DNA of 64,000 nucleotides from Roseiarcus sp963824475 (GCA_963824475.1 CAWGPR010000002.1:434001-498000); one strand, 5' to 3'. Positions 1 to 8,920 are shown, numbered from the stretch's first letter. A program made the numbers and translations. The notes: generated from the sequence alone by a model not told the origin.

Positions 1-1215
1 GCCAACGGGCGCGCCGTCAGGCCCGGTCTGAGGCGCCCAAAGCGGCGTTCCGTCGAGCCGGTTCACGCCCTGGAGGTCGATTGCAATAGGGGCGAGCTTG
101 AAAGGCGCGTCAGGCGGGAAAGCGCGCTTGGCCGCGCGTACATCGCCGATCGAATCTGACAGGTCTAGAATCAGCGGGCGAAGGTACAGGGCGTCGCTGA
201 CTGTGCTCAGCGAGATTGGCGCGCCGCCATTGCACTTCATAGCCCCAAAGACAGCTTCCGAAAGCGCGCTGGCGCCCGAGGCGTGAGGAGCTGCCGTCGC
301 ATAGCGGTGCAAACCGGCGCTCCCGGGCGCTCGAGCGAAGATGCTGGCGCGCACCCGGTAAAAGTCGGTGAGCGAGATCACGTCGACCAACTCCGGGTCG
401 TTTGCGGGTCGGGAGAGAAGCTTATCGGGCGTGAGCGGCGCCAGATCGGCTCGGGCGTACGGGAACTGGCGGGAGTCCGCCGCGAATCCATTGATCGCCA
501 GCACGACGCCGTTGCCGTTGCGGGTGAACGCCCCCTGATAGACACCGTGGCCTGTCACGGGATCGGCGTTGAAGCCTTCCGCGATGAAGCTATTCACGAA
601 CCAGGCGCTTTGGCTCACGCCGGCCAGGATGCGGTGGCGGAAGGCCGGCACGGACTCGGACCCGCTTCGGAAGGCGCCGCCGAGCCAGCGGCCGAAATCC
701 CTAACGGCGATCTCGCCGATCCCTTGCGCGCTGGCGGGCACGCCGGCGGCGATACCTGTTTGCCATTGAATCGCGGCGACGGAGATCTGGTGGCGGAGGA
801 GAAAGGCGTCGCCCATGGCGCTCGCGACCGGCTCGGCATTCGCGCCTGTCACTGCGGCCGGAGCGCCGATGGCGCCTGGAAAAATGGTCCTCCCGCGATT
901 TGGCGCTTCGACCACAACGACGTCCGCCTCGGATGGGGCTTCCGGCGCAACAATATGGAAGTTCACCTGATACGAAACCGTCGTCCGTCCGGCCGCAAGC
1001 TCCCTCAAGCCAGCAACCGGCTCGTCGGCCGAAGCCTCGCCGTGGATGGCGCCTTCGACATAGCGGTAGGTCAGGCCGGCGTAGCTTCCGACTGGCAGGA
1101 CGCGGGCGATGTCGACGCCGGTGATTGTTGAAGGATTCGCTCGAGCCGCGCTCACCAAACTCGTCATTCCCACTGCCGCCAAGAACGCACTCAAAAGGAA
1201 TCCATAAACTTTCAT
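1..1215 (-). CDS. Secreted alpha/beta hydrolase domain protein (Abhydrolase_10-like), 3' end outside window
   Basis: The reading frame stays open from the ATG at 1215 to base 1 (405 codons with no stop), so the C-terminus lies beyond the window. The first ~25 residues form a signal peptide (hydrophobic LLSAFLAAVGM, ending SAARA), so the product should be exported. A nucleophile-elbow-like segment GVSQSAWFVNSFIAEGFN falls near residues 200-217, and this G-x-S-Q-S with a following F..GFN resembles the uncharacterised alpha/beta hydrolase domain family (PF20091 type). The segment VVVVEAPNRGR near residue 100 fits the early strand of that fold. Substrate is unknown. The neighbouring outer membrane protein gene is on the same strand upstream, with 167 bp between them. 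Family assignment is from motif memory; function beyond 'hydrolase-like' is not supported. Confidence 0.75.
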   Translation of the reverse strand, partial: MKVYGFLLSAFLAAVGMTSLVSAARANPSTITGVDIARVLPVGSYAGLTYRYVEGAIHGEASADEPVAGLRELAAGRTTVSYQVNFHIVAPEAPSEADVVVVEAPNRGRTIFPGAIGAPAAVTGANAEPVASAMGDAFLLRHQISVAAIQWQTGIAAGVPASAQGIGEIAVRDFGRWLGGAFRSGSESVPAFRHRILAGVSQSAWFVNSFIAEGFNADPVTGHGVYQGAFTRNGNGVVLAINGFAADSRQFPYARADLAPLTPDKLLSRPANDPELVDVISLTDFYRVRASIFARAPGSAGLHRYATAAPHASGASALSEAVFGAMKCNGGAPISLSTVSDALYLRPLILDLSDSIGDVRAAKRAFPPDAPFKLAPIAIDLQGVNRLDGTPLWAPQTGPDGAPVG

Positions 1216-1382
1216 CGGCGGTTCACTCCACGGCCGCGATGCCGGCTACAAGCGGGCTGAGGGTCTCGATCGAGCGGGCGAAGTCGCGGTCATGGTTCGA
1301 GGAAGCTCGAACGGAATCAAGTCGAAGACGATGGAGGAAGACATCGGACGCGCTCACTCGCGCAGTCATTCAGGGTTCTAAG

Positions 1383-2195
1383 TCAAAAGTGATAGGTGAG
1401 GCCGGCCGAGAACGAGACGGGCCGGGCGTTCGTCTTGATCGTCGTCGCGGTCATTGGGATCGGCCCCAAGGGCGGAATGGCGTTGACACCACTCGAGTTG
1501 CCGGTCGCCCCCACGAAGCCCTGCTTCGCATCGACAAAGACGCCCCAGTGCTTGTCGAGCATGTAATCGAAGCCGCCCTGGACAACAACGCCAAGCGCGG
1601 GTTGGTATGAAAATCCGGTGCTATAGCCGTCCCGGACCGCCAAGGCGAAGGTCGGTGCAATCCCCGCCCCCAGATAAGGCTGGAATCCGCCGAACTGGGT
1701 GAAGTGATAGACGCCGGTTATCGGCACTGAGCTCGGCAACAATCTGCCGAGAACCGTTCCTGAAGGCGGCCCTGCGGGGGAGTACCCATTGATCGTGACC
1801 GTAGCCCAAACGGGAAATCCGGTTGCGGCCTCCAACGACCAATTCGGGGTGAAAAAATAACCGGCCTGGACGGACGCGCCGTACACGTCAGAATAGCTCG
1901 CGCCCAGGCCTGGAATTTGGAACTGGGGCCCGACGCCAACCGGGACCGTTCCGATTCCGGGGACGATGGTTCCTGCGATCGACTGCTCATAGAGGTTCGA
2001 TGAGCTCCGGTCGAGAACGCCGAGAGCCCCAAGCCTGACGTACCACCCCGTGAAAAGGTTGGAGACGTCGGCAGCGGGCGCAGCCTGCGGGCTCGTCAGG
2101 TCCCCCGCACGGACCGCGCCAAAAGAGGACGCGAAAACCGCGCAGGTCGAAACGCAGGCTCTAAATAAGCTCCTCGGCCCTCTTGGGCCTGCCAT
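1383..2195 (-). CDS. OmpW-like outer membrane beta-barrel protein
   Basis: The product has 270 residues. The ATG at 2195 was chosen because a GGGGAG ribosome site lies about 10 bases upstream and the following residues (MAGPRGPRSLFRACVSTCAVF, ending AVRA) form a signal peptide; an upstream in-frame ATG would bury this signal. The mature part alternates polar and hydrophobic residues, as beta strands do. It contains VRLGALGVL near the start of the barrel, YGASVQAGYFFTPNWSLE, FQPYLGAGIAPT and KHWGVFVDAKQ, and it ends in a C-terminal phenylalanine (AGLTYHF). That pattern matches small OmpW/AlkL-type porins of the outer membrane. OmpW relatives often pass hydrophobic molecules, but nothing here fixes a substrate. 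Confidence 0.8.
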   Translation of the reverse strand: MAGPRGPRSLFRACVSTCAVFASSFGAVRAGDLTSPQAAPAADVSNLFTGWYVRLGALGVLDRSSSNLYEQSIAGTIVPGIGTVPVGVGPQFQIPGLGASYSDVYGASVQAGYFFTPNWSLEAATGFPVWATVTINGYSPAGPPSGTVLGRLLPSSVPITGVYHFTQFGGFQPYLGAGIAPTFALAVRDGYSTGFSYQPALGVVVQGGFDYMLDKHWGVFVDAKQGFVGATGNSSGVNAIPPLGPIPMTATTIKTNARPVSFSAGLTYHF

Positions 2196-2418
2196 AACCT
2201 TGTCTCCCCACCCAGATCGGCATGGGCTCCGCGCTCTCAAGGGCGCCAGCCACGCAAACCGGAAGCCGGGCAATTCGCAGACGATTTGAAGTAGCCTCCA
2301 ATTGTGAACGAACCGGGACCTTTGCGTATTTCGACGGCCAGGGCGAGTCCGAATTCTCGTTCCTCATGCTCCGAACGCCGTCATTTCCGCCTATTCCGGG
2401 CAAACGCCGCCCACGCCT

Positions 2419-2721
2419 TCAGTCGTCGACCTTTCTCGACGAATGCGGCATGAGCAGGTTCTCGAGCCCTTCGTCATCGACGCCTTGCTCAACGATGCGC
2501 TCGCCCGGCATGCCCACCGGGATGCCGTGCTGGACGGCGAACTTGGGCGGCTCGACGATCGGCGGACCAAGAGCCTCGACCCTCTCCTCGAAGGTTGGGG
2601 GCTTGCCCTCCAATTCGGCGATCGCCGCGAACCAGAATTCCTCGCTTTGGCCTTCCGGCTGGCCTGCCTGTTCCCAAAGTTCATAGGCGCGTCTCCGGAC
2701 GGTCTCTTCGATGCTGCTCAT
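2419..2721 (-). CDS. DUF2934 family protein
   Basis: A small 100-residue protein. The ATG at 2721 follows GAGAGGAG at a good distance, and the sequence from MSSIEETVRRRAYELWEQ onward matches the start of DUF2934 proteins, whose hallmark is RAYELWEQAGxPEGxSxEFW. The rest is acidic, with no membrane segment or signal peptide, so a cytoplasmic location is likely. The family has no established role; members are common and often multi-copy in soil alphaproteobacteria. An ATG further upstream at 2820 is possible but has no ribosome site and adds unconserved sequence. Confidence 0.8.
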   Translation of the reverse strand: MSSIEETVRRRAYELWEQAGQPEGQSEEFWFAAIAELEGKPPTFEERVEALGPPIVEPPKFAVQHGIPVGMPGERIVEQGVDDEGLENLLMPHSSRKVDD

Positions 2722-2906
2722 GATCGAACTCCTCTCGACCCGCACGACTGATCCGACGCCGAGTATAACGCGCTCCGCCGTTTCGGCCCATTGGGGTCTT
2801 CGCCGCAGCGTGCTACCCAATGCGCCTCAAAGCCGGCGAAATTGGAGGACGAACTCGGGCTCGTCCTTCAACCGCCGGGCGCGCGCCAGGAGGGGCTTCG
2901 GATTTC

Positions 2907-4235
2907 ATGCCGCCGCCCAGCGACCATCATCGGCGCCGAATCGTCGTCATCGGCGGCGGAGCGGCGGGTGTCGAGCTTGCCACCCGTCTCGGCGACCGCC
3001 TGGGCAAGCGCCAACTTGCCGACATCGCCCTGATCGAGCGCAGCCGCACGCATTTGTGGAAGCCTCTGCTGCACTCGGTGGCGGCGGGCAGCATGGACCC
3101 TTCCGAGCACCAGCTCAATTACCTCGCCCAGGGGCATTGGCATCATTTTCGCTATCATTTCGGCGAGATGATCGGGCTCGACCGCGCCGCGAAGACGGTG
3201 CAGCTTGGCGCGACCCATGACGACGAGGGCCGCGAGATCGCGGCCCCGCGCAGCATCCCCTATGACAGTCTGGTCATCGCCATCGGCAGCGTGACCAACG
3301 ATTTCGGCACGCCCGGCGCGGCCGAATTCGCCGTTCCCTTGGAGACCGCGGAGCAGGCGGTGCGATTTCACCACCGCTTGGTCAACGCCGGCTTGCGCGC
3401 CCAGGCGCAGAGCGAACCGATCCAGGCCGGGCAATTGCATGTCGCCATCATCGGCGCGGGCGCGACCGGCACCGAGCTTGCCGCCGAACTCTACCAGAGC
3501 GCGCGCGAGATGGTTGCCTACGGCCTCGATCAGGTCGACCCGGACCGGGACATCCGCATCATCCTGATCGAGGGAGCGAACCGAATTCTGCCCGCGTTGC
3601 CCGAGCGGATCTCGACCGCGACGCTCAAGATCCTGACCGAAATGGGCGTCGACGTGCGCACGAACGCACGCGTCTCAGCGGTGCGCGCGGACGGGATCGA
3701 GCTCGCGAGCGGCGAATTCATCCCCGCCGAACTCACCGTCTGGGCCGCCGGGGTGAAAGGGCCGGACGTGCTCGCCCATCTCGACGGGCTCGAAGTCAAT
3801 CGCGCCAATCAGCTCGTGACTGACGCGACGCTGAGGACCACGCGCGACCCGGACATCTTCGCCATCGGCGATTGCGCGGCGGTTCCCCGACCGGGGTCCG
3901 ACGTCCCCGTCCCGCCGCGCGCCCAGGCCGCCCACCAGGAGGCGTCTCACCTCGCGCGCCAGTTGAGGCGGCGTTTGCAAGGGCTGCCGCTGGAACCGTT
4001 TGTCTACCGCGACTTCGGCTCGCTGGTGTCATTCGGGCGCATGGGCGCGATCGGCAACCTCATGAACCTTGCGCTCGGCGGTCATCTGTTCATCGAAGGC
4101 ATCCTCGCCCGGTGGGCCTACCGCTCCCTCTACAAGATGCACGAACGGGCGCTGCACGGAGTGGCGAAGACCACGCTCGACACAGTCGCGCGCGGCCTCT
4201 CACGACATGCCGAGCCGAAGGTCAAGCTTCACTGA
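2907..4235 (+). CDS. ndh: Type II NADH dehydrogenase / FAD-dependent pyridine nucleotide oxidoreductase
   Basis: 442 residues. This enzyme class transfers electrons from NADH to quinone at the inner face of the membrane without pumping protons. A first dinucleotide-binding motif IVVIGGGAAGVELA lies near residues 12-25 (FAD) and a second, VAIIGAGATGTELAAEL, near 180-196 (NADH). The FAD-contacting DIFAIGDCAAV lies near 320. The ATG at 2907 was chosen because AGGAGGGG lies about 10 bases upstream; the frame is open further upstream, but that part is low-quality sequence. The C-terminal stretch (MGAIGNLMNLALGGHLFIEG, then WAYRSLYKMHERA) is the amphipathic membrane-association region typical of NDH-2. 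The gene stands alone. A repeat element (4251-4458, opposite strand) ends 15 bases after its stop. Confidence 0.85.
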   Translation: MPPPSDHHRRRIVVIGGGAAGVELATRLGDRLGKRQLADIALIERSRTHLWKPLLHSVAAGSMDPSEHQLNYLAQGHWHHFRYHFGEMIGLDRAAKTVQLGATHDDEGREIAAPRSIPYDSLVIAIGSVTNDFGTPGAAEFAVPLETAEQAVRFHHRLVNAGLRAQAQSEPIQAGQLHVAIIGAGATGTELAAELYQSAREMVAYGLDQVDPDRDIRIILIEGANRILPALPERISTATLKILTEMGVDVRTNARVSAVRADGIELASGEFIPAELTVWAAGVKGPDVLAHLDGLEVNRANQLVTDATLRTTRDPDIFAIGDCAAVPRPGSDVPVPPRAQAAHQEASHLARQLRRRLQGLPLEPFVYRDFGSLVSFGRMGAIGNLMNLALGGHLFIEGILARWAYRSLYKMHERALHGVAKTTLDTVARGLSRHAEPKVKLH

Positions 4236-4250
4236 GCGGTCGGCCTCGCG

Positions 4251-4458
4251 GGCAAATAAACGCAAGCAAATGCAAATAAATGACAGCAAAATTGCTTGCA
4301 TTTACTGGCGTTTATTTTTCCGAATCGTGACTTTTCAATGGGTTATGGCCGATTCAAGCGGATTCCAACTCTCCCTTTCTCCTCGCGAGGCGTCTGCCAG
4401 ACCGCGGGTCTGATCCGGCGATTACGAAACATATAGCATCTAATTCTGATTTCCGCAA
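4251..4458 (-). repeat. Dispersed intergenic element, copy A (promoter-like block plus phased decamer array)
   Basis: Read on the minus strand, it starts with TTGCGG at 4458-4453, a 17-base spacer, then TATATG, a sigma70-like promoter arrangement. After a variable body come the shared words CATAACCCATTGAAAAG and CGATTCGGAAAAATAAACG. The end is a run of exact 10-base units: TAAACGCCAG (4314-4305), TAAATGCAAG (4304-4295), a central CAATTTTGCT (4294-4285), then GTCATTTATT, TGCATTTGCT and TGCGTTTATT in the opposite sense (4284-4255). Copies B (25133-25412) and C (36218-36525) have the same architecture. The array ends 15 bases beyond the ndh stop codon and points at it, so a transcript would run antisense to ndh. 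Function is unknown; a small RNA gene or a protein-binding array are both possible. Confidence 0.75.
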
Positions 4459-4576
4459 GATGGTGGTGCAAAAAATCGCCCGACGGACCGACGCACCCAG
4501 CCAGGGCGGCGTGAGGGGTGGTGAGGAAATGTTCGGATCTTCAATAGTAGTTCACGGTTGCAAAATTAGGTCGATT

Positions 4577-5303
4577 TCATTGACCCGCAGCGTTTCGATC
4601 CGGCTTTGCAGGCCCCTGGACAGTGGCGCCAGCGCGTGTTGACGCGGGGAGAGATTGAGGGCTCGTAGGTGTAGAGATTGCGGCTGACAGCTTTCGATGC
4701 GCGAGCGGGAGCATAACTCGTTGGCCATAAAAGGTCATACGAGACTGTATATGCTCCCGATATGGCGAGGCGAGCCTAGTTCGGCGAAGGGCCCCGTGAG
4801 CCGACGCTGCCTGCCGATAGAGTTCATCGGGCGGAATCGTGAAAAACCTCTTGAAGTCAACTACAAGCGCGGGAAGGCTGTCACCGACTATATCGAGCTC
4901 AGCAGGACAAGATTCCAAATAGTGAAATCTCTCATCCGTGTTCTGTTCAATACGTTCACGACGATATTTTGTAATTGTATCTTTCTTTTCTATGAACAGT
5001 GACTCAGCGTTTTGCGCCTCAAACAAAAGCAACCCATTTAGGTCCCTCGGTTCACCGCCTGACGCCCTTTTCTCATAATCTTGCGCGATATCACAATCTT
5101 GCGAGCACAAAGTCATGATACAACTCGATAGCGCGATTTTCGACCGGAAAATATGTATACTGAGCAACGTGCGTCAGTATCTCGCATTGATTGAATTCGC
5201 AACTCATTCCCATCTTTGTATAGATGGGCGAGTTCTCCCGAGAGGACGGTGTCGTTTCAGCGTCTACGCCGTTTTCTCCGTGTATTTCAGGGGTACATGC
5301 CAA
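4577..5303 (-). pseudogene. Frameshifted gene with SQDCD motif, unknown function
   Basis: Two overlapping frames join into one protein. The first, from a TTG at 5303, ends CEILTHVAQYTYFP...YHDFVLARL. The second continues SQDCDIAQDYEKR, then LLLFEAQNAESLF, and later LASPYREHIQSRMTFYGQRV. Removing one extra base near 5095-5105 restores a single frame of 241 codons. Uncharacterised bacterial proteins carrying an (L/V)SQ-x-CD(L/I) motif followed by SPY-x-EH are familiar to me, but I cannot name a function. Base composition is clearly more AT-rich than the surrounding genome, as in the two genes upstream of it on this strand. The true start is uncertain because no good ribosome site is visible. 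Confidence 0.6.
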
Positions 5304-5320
5304 CGTTTTGTCCGAAAAAT

Positions 5321-5638
5321 CTAGTCACCAACTATATCAAAAGGCGTATTAGCTACCTGACTTATGCCCGCTGGAATAATGTAACGCTGCTCTATGGTTT
5401 TCTGAACATGACTCTTTTCTTTCTCCTGCCAATAATAAAGCTCACCTAGAGTTTCATATGCCTCAACTAACTCCTTCTCCCGAAGGTGTGATATCAGATA
5501 AAAGCACACAACTCGATATAGAGCCGCTACCGGCAAATCGGTCCAGGTCTGGCCGGTAACCTGAGCTGTCGTCTGAAAATGGGCAGCGCCAAAGGGACCA
5601 TGATCCGATACATTGAATACTACTGTCTGGTCGCCCAC
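5321..5638 (-). CDS. Small hypothetical protein in the AT-rich cassette
   Basis: About 105 residues from a GTG at 5638, seven bases after the stop of the TIGR04255 gene and 17 bases before the next gene, so the three read as one transcript. The frame continues upstream to an ATG at 5752, but that part overlaps the conserved C-terminus of the TIGR04255 protein in another frame, so a start near 5638 is more likely. Recognisable features are few: a hydrophobic helix ALYRVVCFYLISHL near residues 41-54, then a charged helix with YYWQEKEKSHVQKTIEQRY. There is no clear signal peptide and no family I recognise. No strong ribosome site is visible, so translation may be coupled to the upstream gene. 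Confidence 0.5.
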   Translation of the reverse strand: MGDQTVVFNVSDHGPFGAAHFQTTAQVTGQTWTDLPVAALYRVVCFYLISHLREKELVEAYETLGELYYWQEKEKSHVQKTIEQRYIIPAGISQVANTPFDIVGD

Positions 5639-5645
5639 AGAGGCG

Positions 5646-6483
5646 TTAATCCACGGGCTGCGGTCCAAGAGCAGAGTGCAATTCGTCTGAAATGGCCCAC
5701 CGGAACGCTCGTCCGGAGAGACTGTGAAGTTGGTCAGCGACAGATTCTGCACGATCGATCTCCGTATGAGAAGTCATTGTAAAAGTCGAAATCAACTTTG
5801 TACGAACTCCTCGAATTAGAAGGGTCCTTAACCAGACCATTTTGTAATAAGAATCCTACACCGCCGTCAGGTAATCTAACCCGCACAAACCTCTGTAATT
5901 CATCGATGTTTTCTTCAATAAATGTTGCAGACAGCTCGCCAACAACATGCTTTCCAAGGAGTTTAGACCAAGGAACATCTGCCAAACCAACGGAATTTCT
6001 ATTTATTATGTTTACGTATCGAAGCCCAATCCGGCTAAAATAGGCAGGACGATAAATATCTACAAGTGCTGATCTAATCATATTCAAAGTAGATCTGAAT
6101 AATTCCCATCGGGTATATTTAGTAGTAGTCAGACCAACAAAATTGCTGTTCAAATCGATGGAGTTGGTTCCGTCCTCTGATCTGAATTTGTATCCGCCTC
6201 CACCGAATTGAGCCGCGAGCATTTCGGATAGCTCTGCCGGCAATACGGGTGGTACTAGTGGCAGATTTTGCGCATTTGCTTCGAACGTTGGAAACTCCGC
6301 TCTCACACGTTCCTGAAAATCAGCCGGCAACGCCGAGCCGATTTTCAAGATTGGCGGGTAACGGAACTGACACACCACCTGCGTAAGTGGGGCATGTGCA
6401 TATATGACACGGATCGATTGGCTAAATAGCCCTTCCGCTCCTCGCGCTTTGCCCGCTTGTGGAGCGATTGCCGAAGTGGTCAT
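5646..6483 (-). pseudogene. TIGR04255 family protein, frameshifted near its C-terminus
   Basis: The ATG at 6483 follows GGGAG at about 5 bases. The protein contains YAHAPLTQVVCQFRYPP near residue 30, then a middle block RIGLRYVNIINR near residue 155, both hallmarks of the sporadically distributed TIGR04255 family of unknown function. The main frame reads through DFDFYNDF near residue 240 and then derails. The next frame carries the expected ending, EIDRAESVADQLHSLSGRAFRWAISDELHSALGP split over positions 5775-5646. Dropping one base near 5775 gives one 278-residue protein. Codon and base use are AT-rich compared with the genome, which suggests acquisition from elsewhere. Whether the frameshift is real or a sequencing indel cannot be told from the sequence. 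Confidence 0.75.
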
Positions 6484-6619
6484 ACGACTCCCTAGTCCCG
6501 ACCGAGGCCAAAGGCACTCTCTGAGTCGGCAGAACGGTTTATATTAGCGCCGCGTGCGAATGTCGACGTACCGCTACGATTTTGACGCGCGCAAGATACC
6601 TGAACCCGGATACCCCACA

Positions 6620-6754
6620 CTAGGGATCAATGGGCACCGATTGATCCCGTACGGTGAACTCCAAATAAAAATTTGCTCCGCTCCTCCGGCTGCCCGTGAG
6701 CATTCTCGATCCGACGATTGGGAAAGATATAGCACCTAATTCTGGTTTCCGCAA
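6620..6754 (-). repeat. Dispersed intergenic element, partial copy D (promoter-like block, no decamer array)
   Basis: On the minus strand TTGCGG (6754-6749) is followed by a 17-base spacer and TATATC, matching copy A in about 50 of 60 positions. The match includes the upstream ATTTTTTGC and the downstream ATCG-CGGATC. Later, ATTTTTATTTGGAGTTCACCG near 6680-6660 resembles the TATTTGAATCACCCGTAAC of copy C. A perfect 9-base-pair hairpin follows (GGGATCAAT at 6648-6640 pairing with 6631-6623). The decamer array is absent. It points toward the TIGR04255 gene, so it may supply that gene's promoter. Confidence 0.55.
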
Positions 6755-6851
6755 GATGATGGCGCAAAAAATACCCGACCGGCCGATCGCGGCCCGGACG
6801 CCGACGATTCCATCCAGCCGAATCCCGTTCCGCCCGCCCGGCTCCGCTAAG

Positions 6852-6871
6852 GGGCGTCCTACAGGACGCCC
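6852..6871 (-). terminator. Hairpin after groL
   Basis: A perfect inverted repeat GGGCGTCCT / AGGACGCCC lies 37 bases beyond the groL stop. The U tract on the minus strand is weak (CCTTAG), so it is a candidate terminator or a transcript-stabilising hairpin. Confidence 0.5.
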
Positions 6872-6907
6872 GTATTTCGATGGGCCATATGGGGGCGCGG
6901 GCCGCTT

Positions 6908-8536
6908 TCAGTAGTCCATTCCTCCGGCCGGCATAGCCGGCGCGGGGGCTTCCTTTTTCGGCTTTTCGGCGACCATCGCCTCGGTGGTGATGAGGAGGCC
7001 CGCGACTGACGCCGCGTCCTGCAGCGCCGTGCGCACGACCTTGGTCGGGTCGATGATGCCGAGCTTGTAGAGATCACCGTATTCGTCCCGCTGGGCGTCA
7101 TAGCCAAAGGCGTAGTCCTTGTGCTCGATCAGTTTGCCGACCACGACCGACCCGTCGAGCCCGGCGTTCTCGACAATGAGGCGGGCGGGGAATTGTATCG
7201 CCCGGCGAACGATGTCGACCCCGGTGCGCTGGTCGGCATTGTCGCCCTTGACGGCTGCGAGCGCCTTGGCCGCGCGCAACAGCGGAACCCCCCCGCCCGG
7301 CAGGATGCCTTCCTCCACGGCGGCCCGGGTCGCATGCAGCGCGTCGTCGACGCGGTCCTTCTTCTCCTTGACCTCGACCTCGGTCGCGCCGCCGACCCGG
7401 ATCACCGCGACGCCGCCGGCGAGCTTCGCCAGCCGCTCCTGCAGCTTCTCCTTGTCGTAGTCGGAGGTCGTCTCCTCGATCTGCGCCTTGATCTGGGCGA
7501 TGCGGCCCTCGATGTCCTTCTTCGCGCCCGCGCCGTTGATGATCGTGGTGTTCTCCTTCTCGATCTTCACGCGCTTGGCTTTGCCGAGCATCTGAAGGGT
7601 CACGTTCTCGAGCTTGATGCCGAGGTCCTCGGCGATCATCGTGCCAGCCGTGAGGACCGCGATGTCCTCAAGCATCGCCTTGCGGCGATCGCCGAACCCC
7701 GGCGCCTTGACCGCGGCCACCTTCAGGCCGCCGCGCAGCTTGTTGACGACCAGGGTCGCCAGCGCCTCGCCCTCGATGTCTTCGGCGATGATGAGCAGCG
7801 ACTTGCCGCTCTGCACCACCGCCTCCAGAACGGGGAGCATTGGCTGCAGCGAGGAAAGCTTCTTCTCGTGAATGAGGATGTAGGGGTCCTCAAGCTCGGC
7901 CAGCATCTTCTCGGCGTTGGTGATGAAATAGGGCGAGAGATAGCCGCGGTCGAACTCCATGCCCTCGACGACGTCGAGCTCGATCTCGGCGGTCTTTGCT
8001 TCCTCGACCGTGATCACGCCCTCCTTGCCCACCTTGTCCATGGCCCGCGCAATCAGTTCGCCAATCGACTTGTCGCCATTGGCTGAGATCGTGCCGACCT
8101 GGGCGATCTCGTCCGACTTGGTGATCTTGCGGCTGTTCTTCTCCAGATGATCGCCGACCGCCTTCACCGCCGCATCGACGCCGCGCTTGACGTCCATCGG
8201 ATTGGCGCCCGCCGCGACCGCTTTCACGCCTTCCTTGACGATCGCCTGAGCGATCACCGTTGCGGTCGTGGTGCCGTCGCCGGCAATGCTGCTCTGCTTT
8301 GTGGCGACCTCGCGCACCATTTGCGCGCCCATGTTCTCAAACTTGTCTTTGAGCTCGATCTCCTTGGCGACGGTCACGCCGTCCTTGCTGACGCGCGGCG
8401 CGCCATAGGACTTCTCAAGCACGACGTTGCGTCCCTTCGGACCGAGCGTGACCTTGACCGCATTGGCCAGGATGTCGACGCCGCGAACCATAAGCTCACG
8501 GGCTTCGCCTGAAAATTTGACCTCTTTGGCTGACAT
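6908..8536 (-). CDS. groL: Chaperonin GroEL (Hsp60)
   Basis: 542 residues, the usual GroEL length. It forms the double heptameric ring that refolds proteins in the cytoplasm with ATP and GroES. The N-terminus is MSAKEVKFSGEARELMVRGV. The ATP-binding segments VTLGPKGRNVVLEKSYGAP (near 30-48) and GDGTTTATV (near 86-94) are intact, and the protein ends in a short AGGMDY tail rather than a long GGM repeat. It is encoded 51 bases downstream of groS, forming the standard groSL operon. A GAGCAAT sequence just before the ATG serves as a weak ribosome site. Hyphomicrobiales often carry several groEL copies; nothing here shows whether this is the main heat-inducible one. Confidence 0.97.
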   Translation of the reverse strand: MSAKEVKFSGEARELMVRGVDILANAVKVTLGPKGRNVVLEKSYGAPRVSKDGVTVAKEIELKDKFENMGAQMVREVATKQSSIAGDGTTTATVIAQAIVKEGVKAVAAGANPMDVKRGVDAAVKAVGDHLEKNSRKITKSDEIAQVGTISANGDKSIGELIARAMDKVGKEGVITVEEAKTAEIELDVVEGMEFDRGYLSPYFITNAEKMLAELEDPYILIHEKKLSSLQPMLPVLEAVVQSGKSLLIIAEDIEGEALATLVVNKLRGGLKVAAVKAPGFGDRRKAMLEDIAVLTAGTMIAEDLGIKLENVTLQMLGKAKRVKIEKENTTIINGAGAKKDIEGRIAQIKAQIEETTSDYDKEKLQERLAKLAGGVAVIRVGGATEVEVKEKKDRVDDALHATRAAVEEGILPGGGVPLLRAAKALAAVKGDNADQRTGVDIVRRAIQFPARLIVENAGLDGSVVVGKLIEHKDYAFGYDAQRDEYGDLYKLGIIDPTKVVRTALQDAASVAGLLITTEAMVAEKPKKEAPAPAMPAGGMDY

Positions 8537-8587
8537 GATTGCTCCTTGGGTTCGATTGACTTTGAACGCTTGGCTGGAAGTTCGGAG

Positions 8588-8920
8588 TCACGCCTTCTTG
8601 CGGGCGGGCGCCGCGCGGGTTTTCGCGGCCTCGCTTTCGACGACCCCCATCACGTCGCTTTCCTTCATGATGAGGAGTTCCTCACCTTCGAGCTTGATTT
8701 CGGCGCCTGACCATTTGCCAAACAGAATGCGGTCGCCGGCCTTCAGATCGAGCGGAATGAGCTTGCCGCTTTCATCGCGGCCGCCGGGGCCGACGGCGAT
8801 CACCTCACCTTCCTGCGGCTTTTCCTTGGCGGTGTCGGGAATGATGATGCCGCCTTTGGTCTTCTCTTCCGCGTCGACGCGTTTGACGACGACGCGGTCA
8901 TGCAGCGGGCGAAACTTCAT
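8588..8920 (-). CDS. groS: Co-chaperonin GroES
   Basis: 110 residues. It caps the GroEL ring. The conserved start MKFRPLHDRVVVKRVDAEEK, the mobile loop KTKGGIIIPDTAKEKPQEG and the PLDLKAGDRILFGKWSG core are all present. The C-terminus carries about 15 extra basic, alanine-rich residues (KTRAAPARKKA) beyond the usual end near VMGVVE. A strong AAGGAGG ribosome site precedes the ATG. I searched the upstream 140 bases for a CIRCE operator (TTAGCACTC-N9-GAGTGCTAA) and found none, so control by sigma32 or another route is more likely. Confidence 0.97.
   Translation of the reverse strand: MKFRPLHDRVVVKRVDAEEKTKGGIIIPDTAKEKPQEGEVIAVGPGGRDESGKLIPLDLKAGDRILFGKWSGAEIKLEGEELLIMKESDVMGVVESEAAKTRAAPARKKA

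Larger units (their letters stand above)
6484..6907. other. Intergenic stretch between TIGR04255 gene and groL
   Basis: No gene is supported here. It holds the truncated element D (6620-6754), the start region of the TIGR04255 gene, and the hairpin after groL at 6852-6871. AT content falls back to the genomic level beyond about 6760. Confidence 0.6.

Noticed and set aside
4432..6790. 60-base direct repeats around the AT-rich cassette as integrase attachment sites
   Set aside because: The repeats are the promoter blocks of elements A and D, which also occur elsewhere without a cassette, and no integrase is present. Kept only as a possible recombination border.
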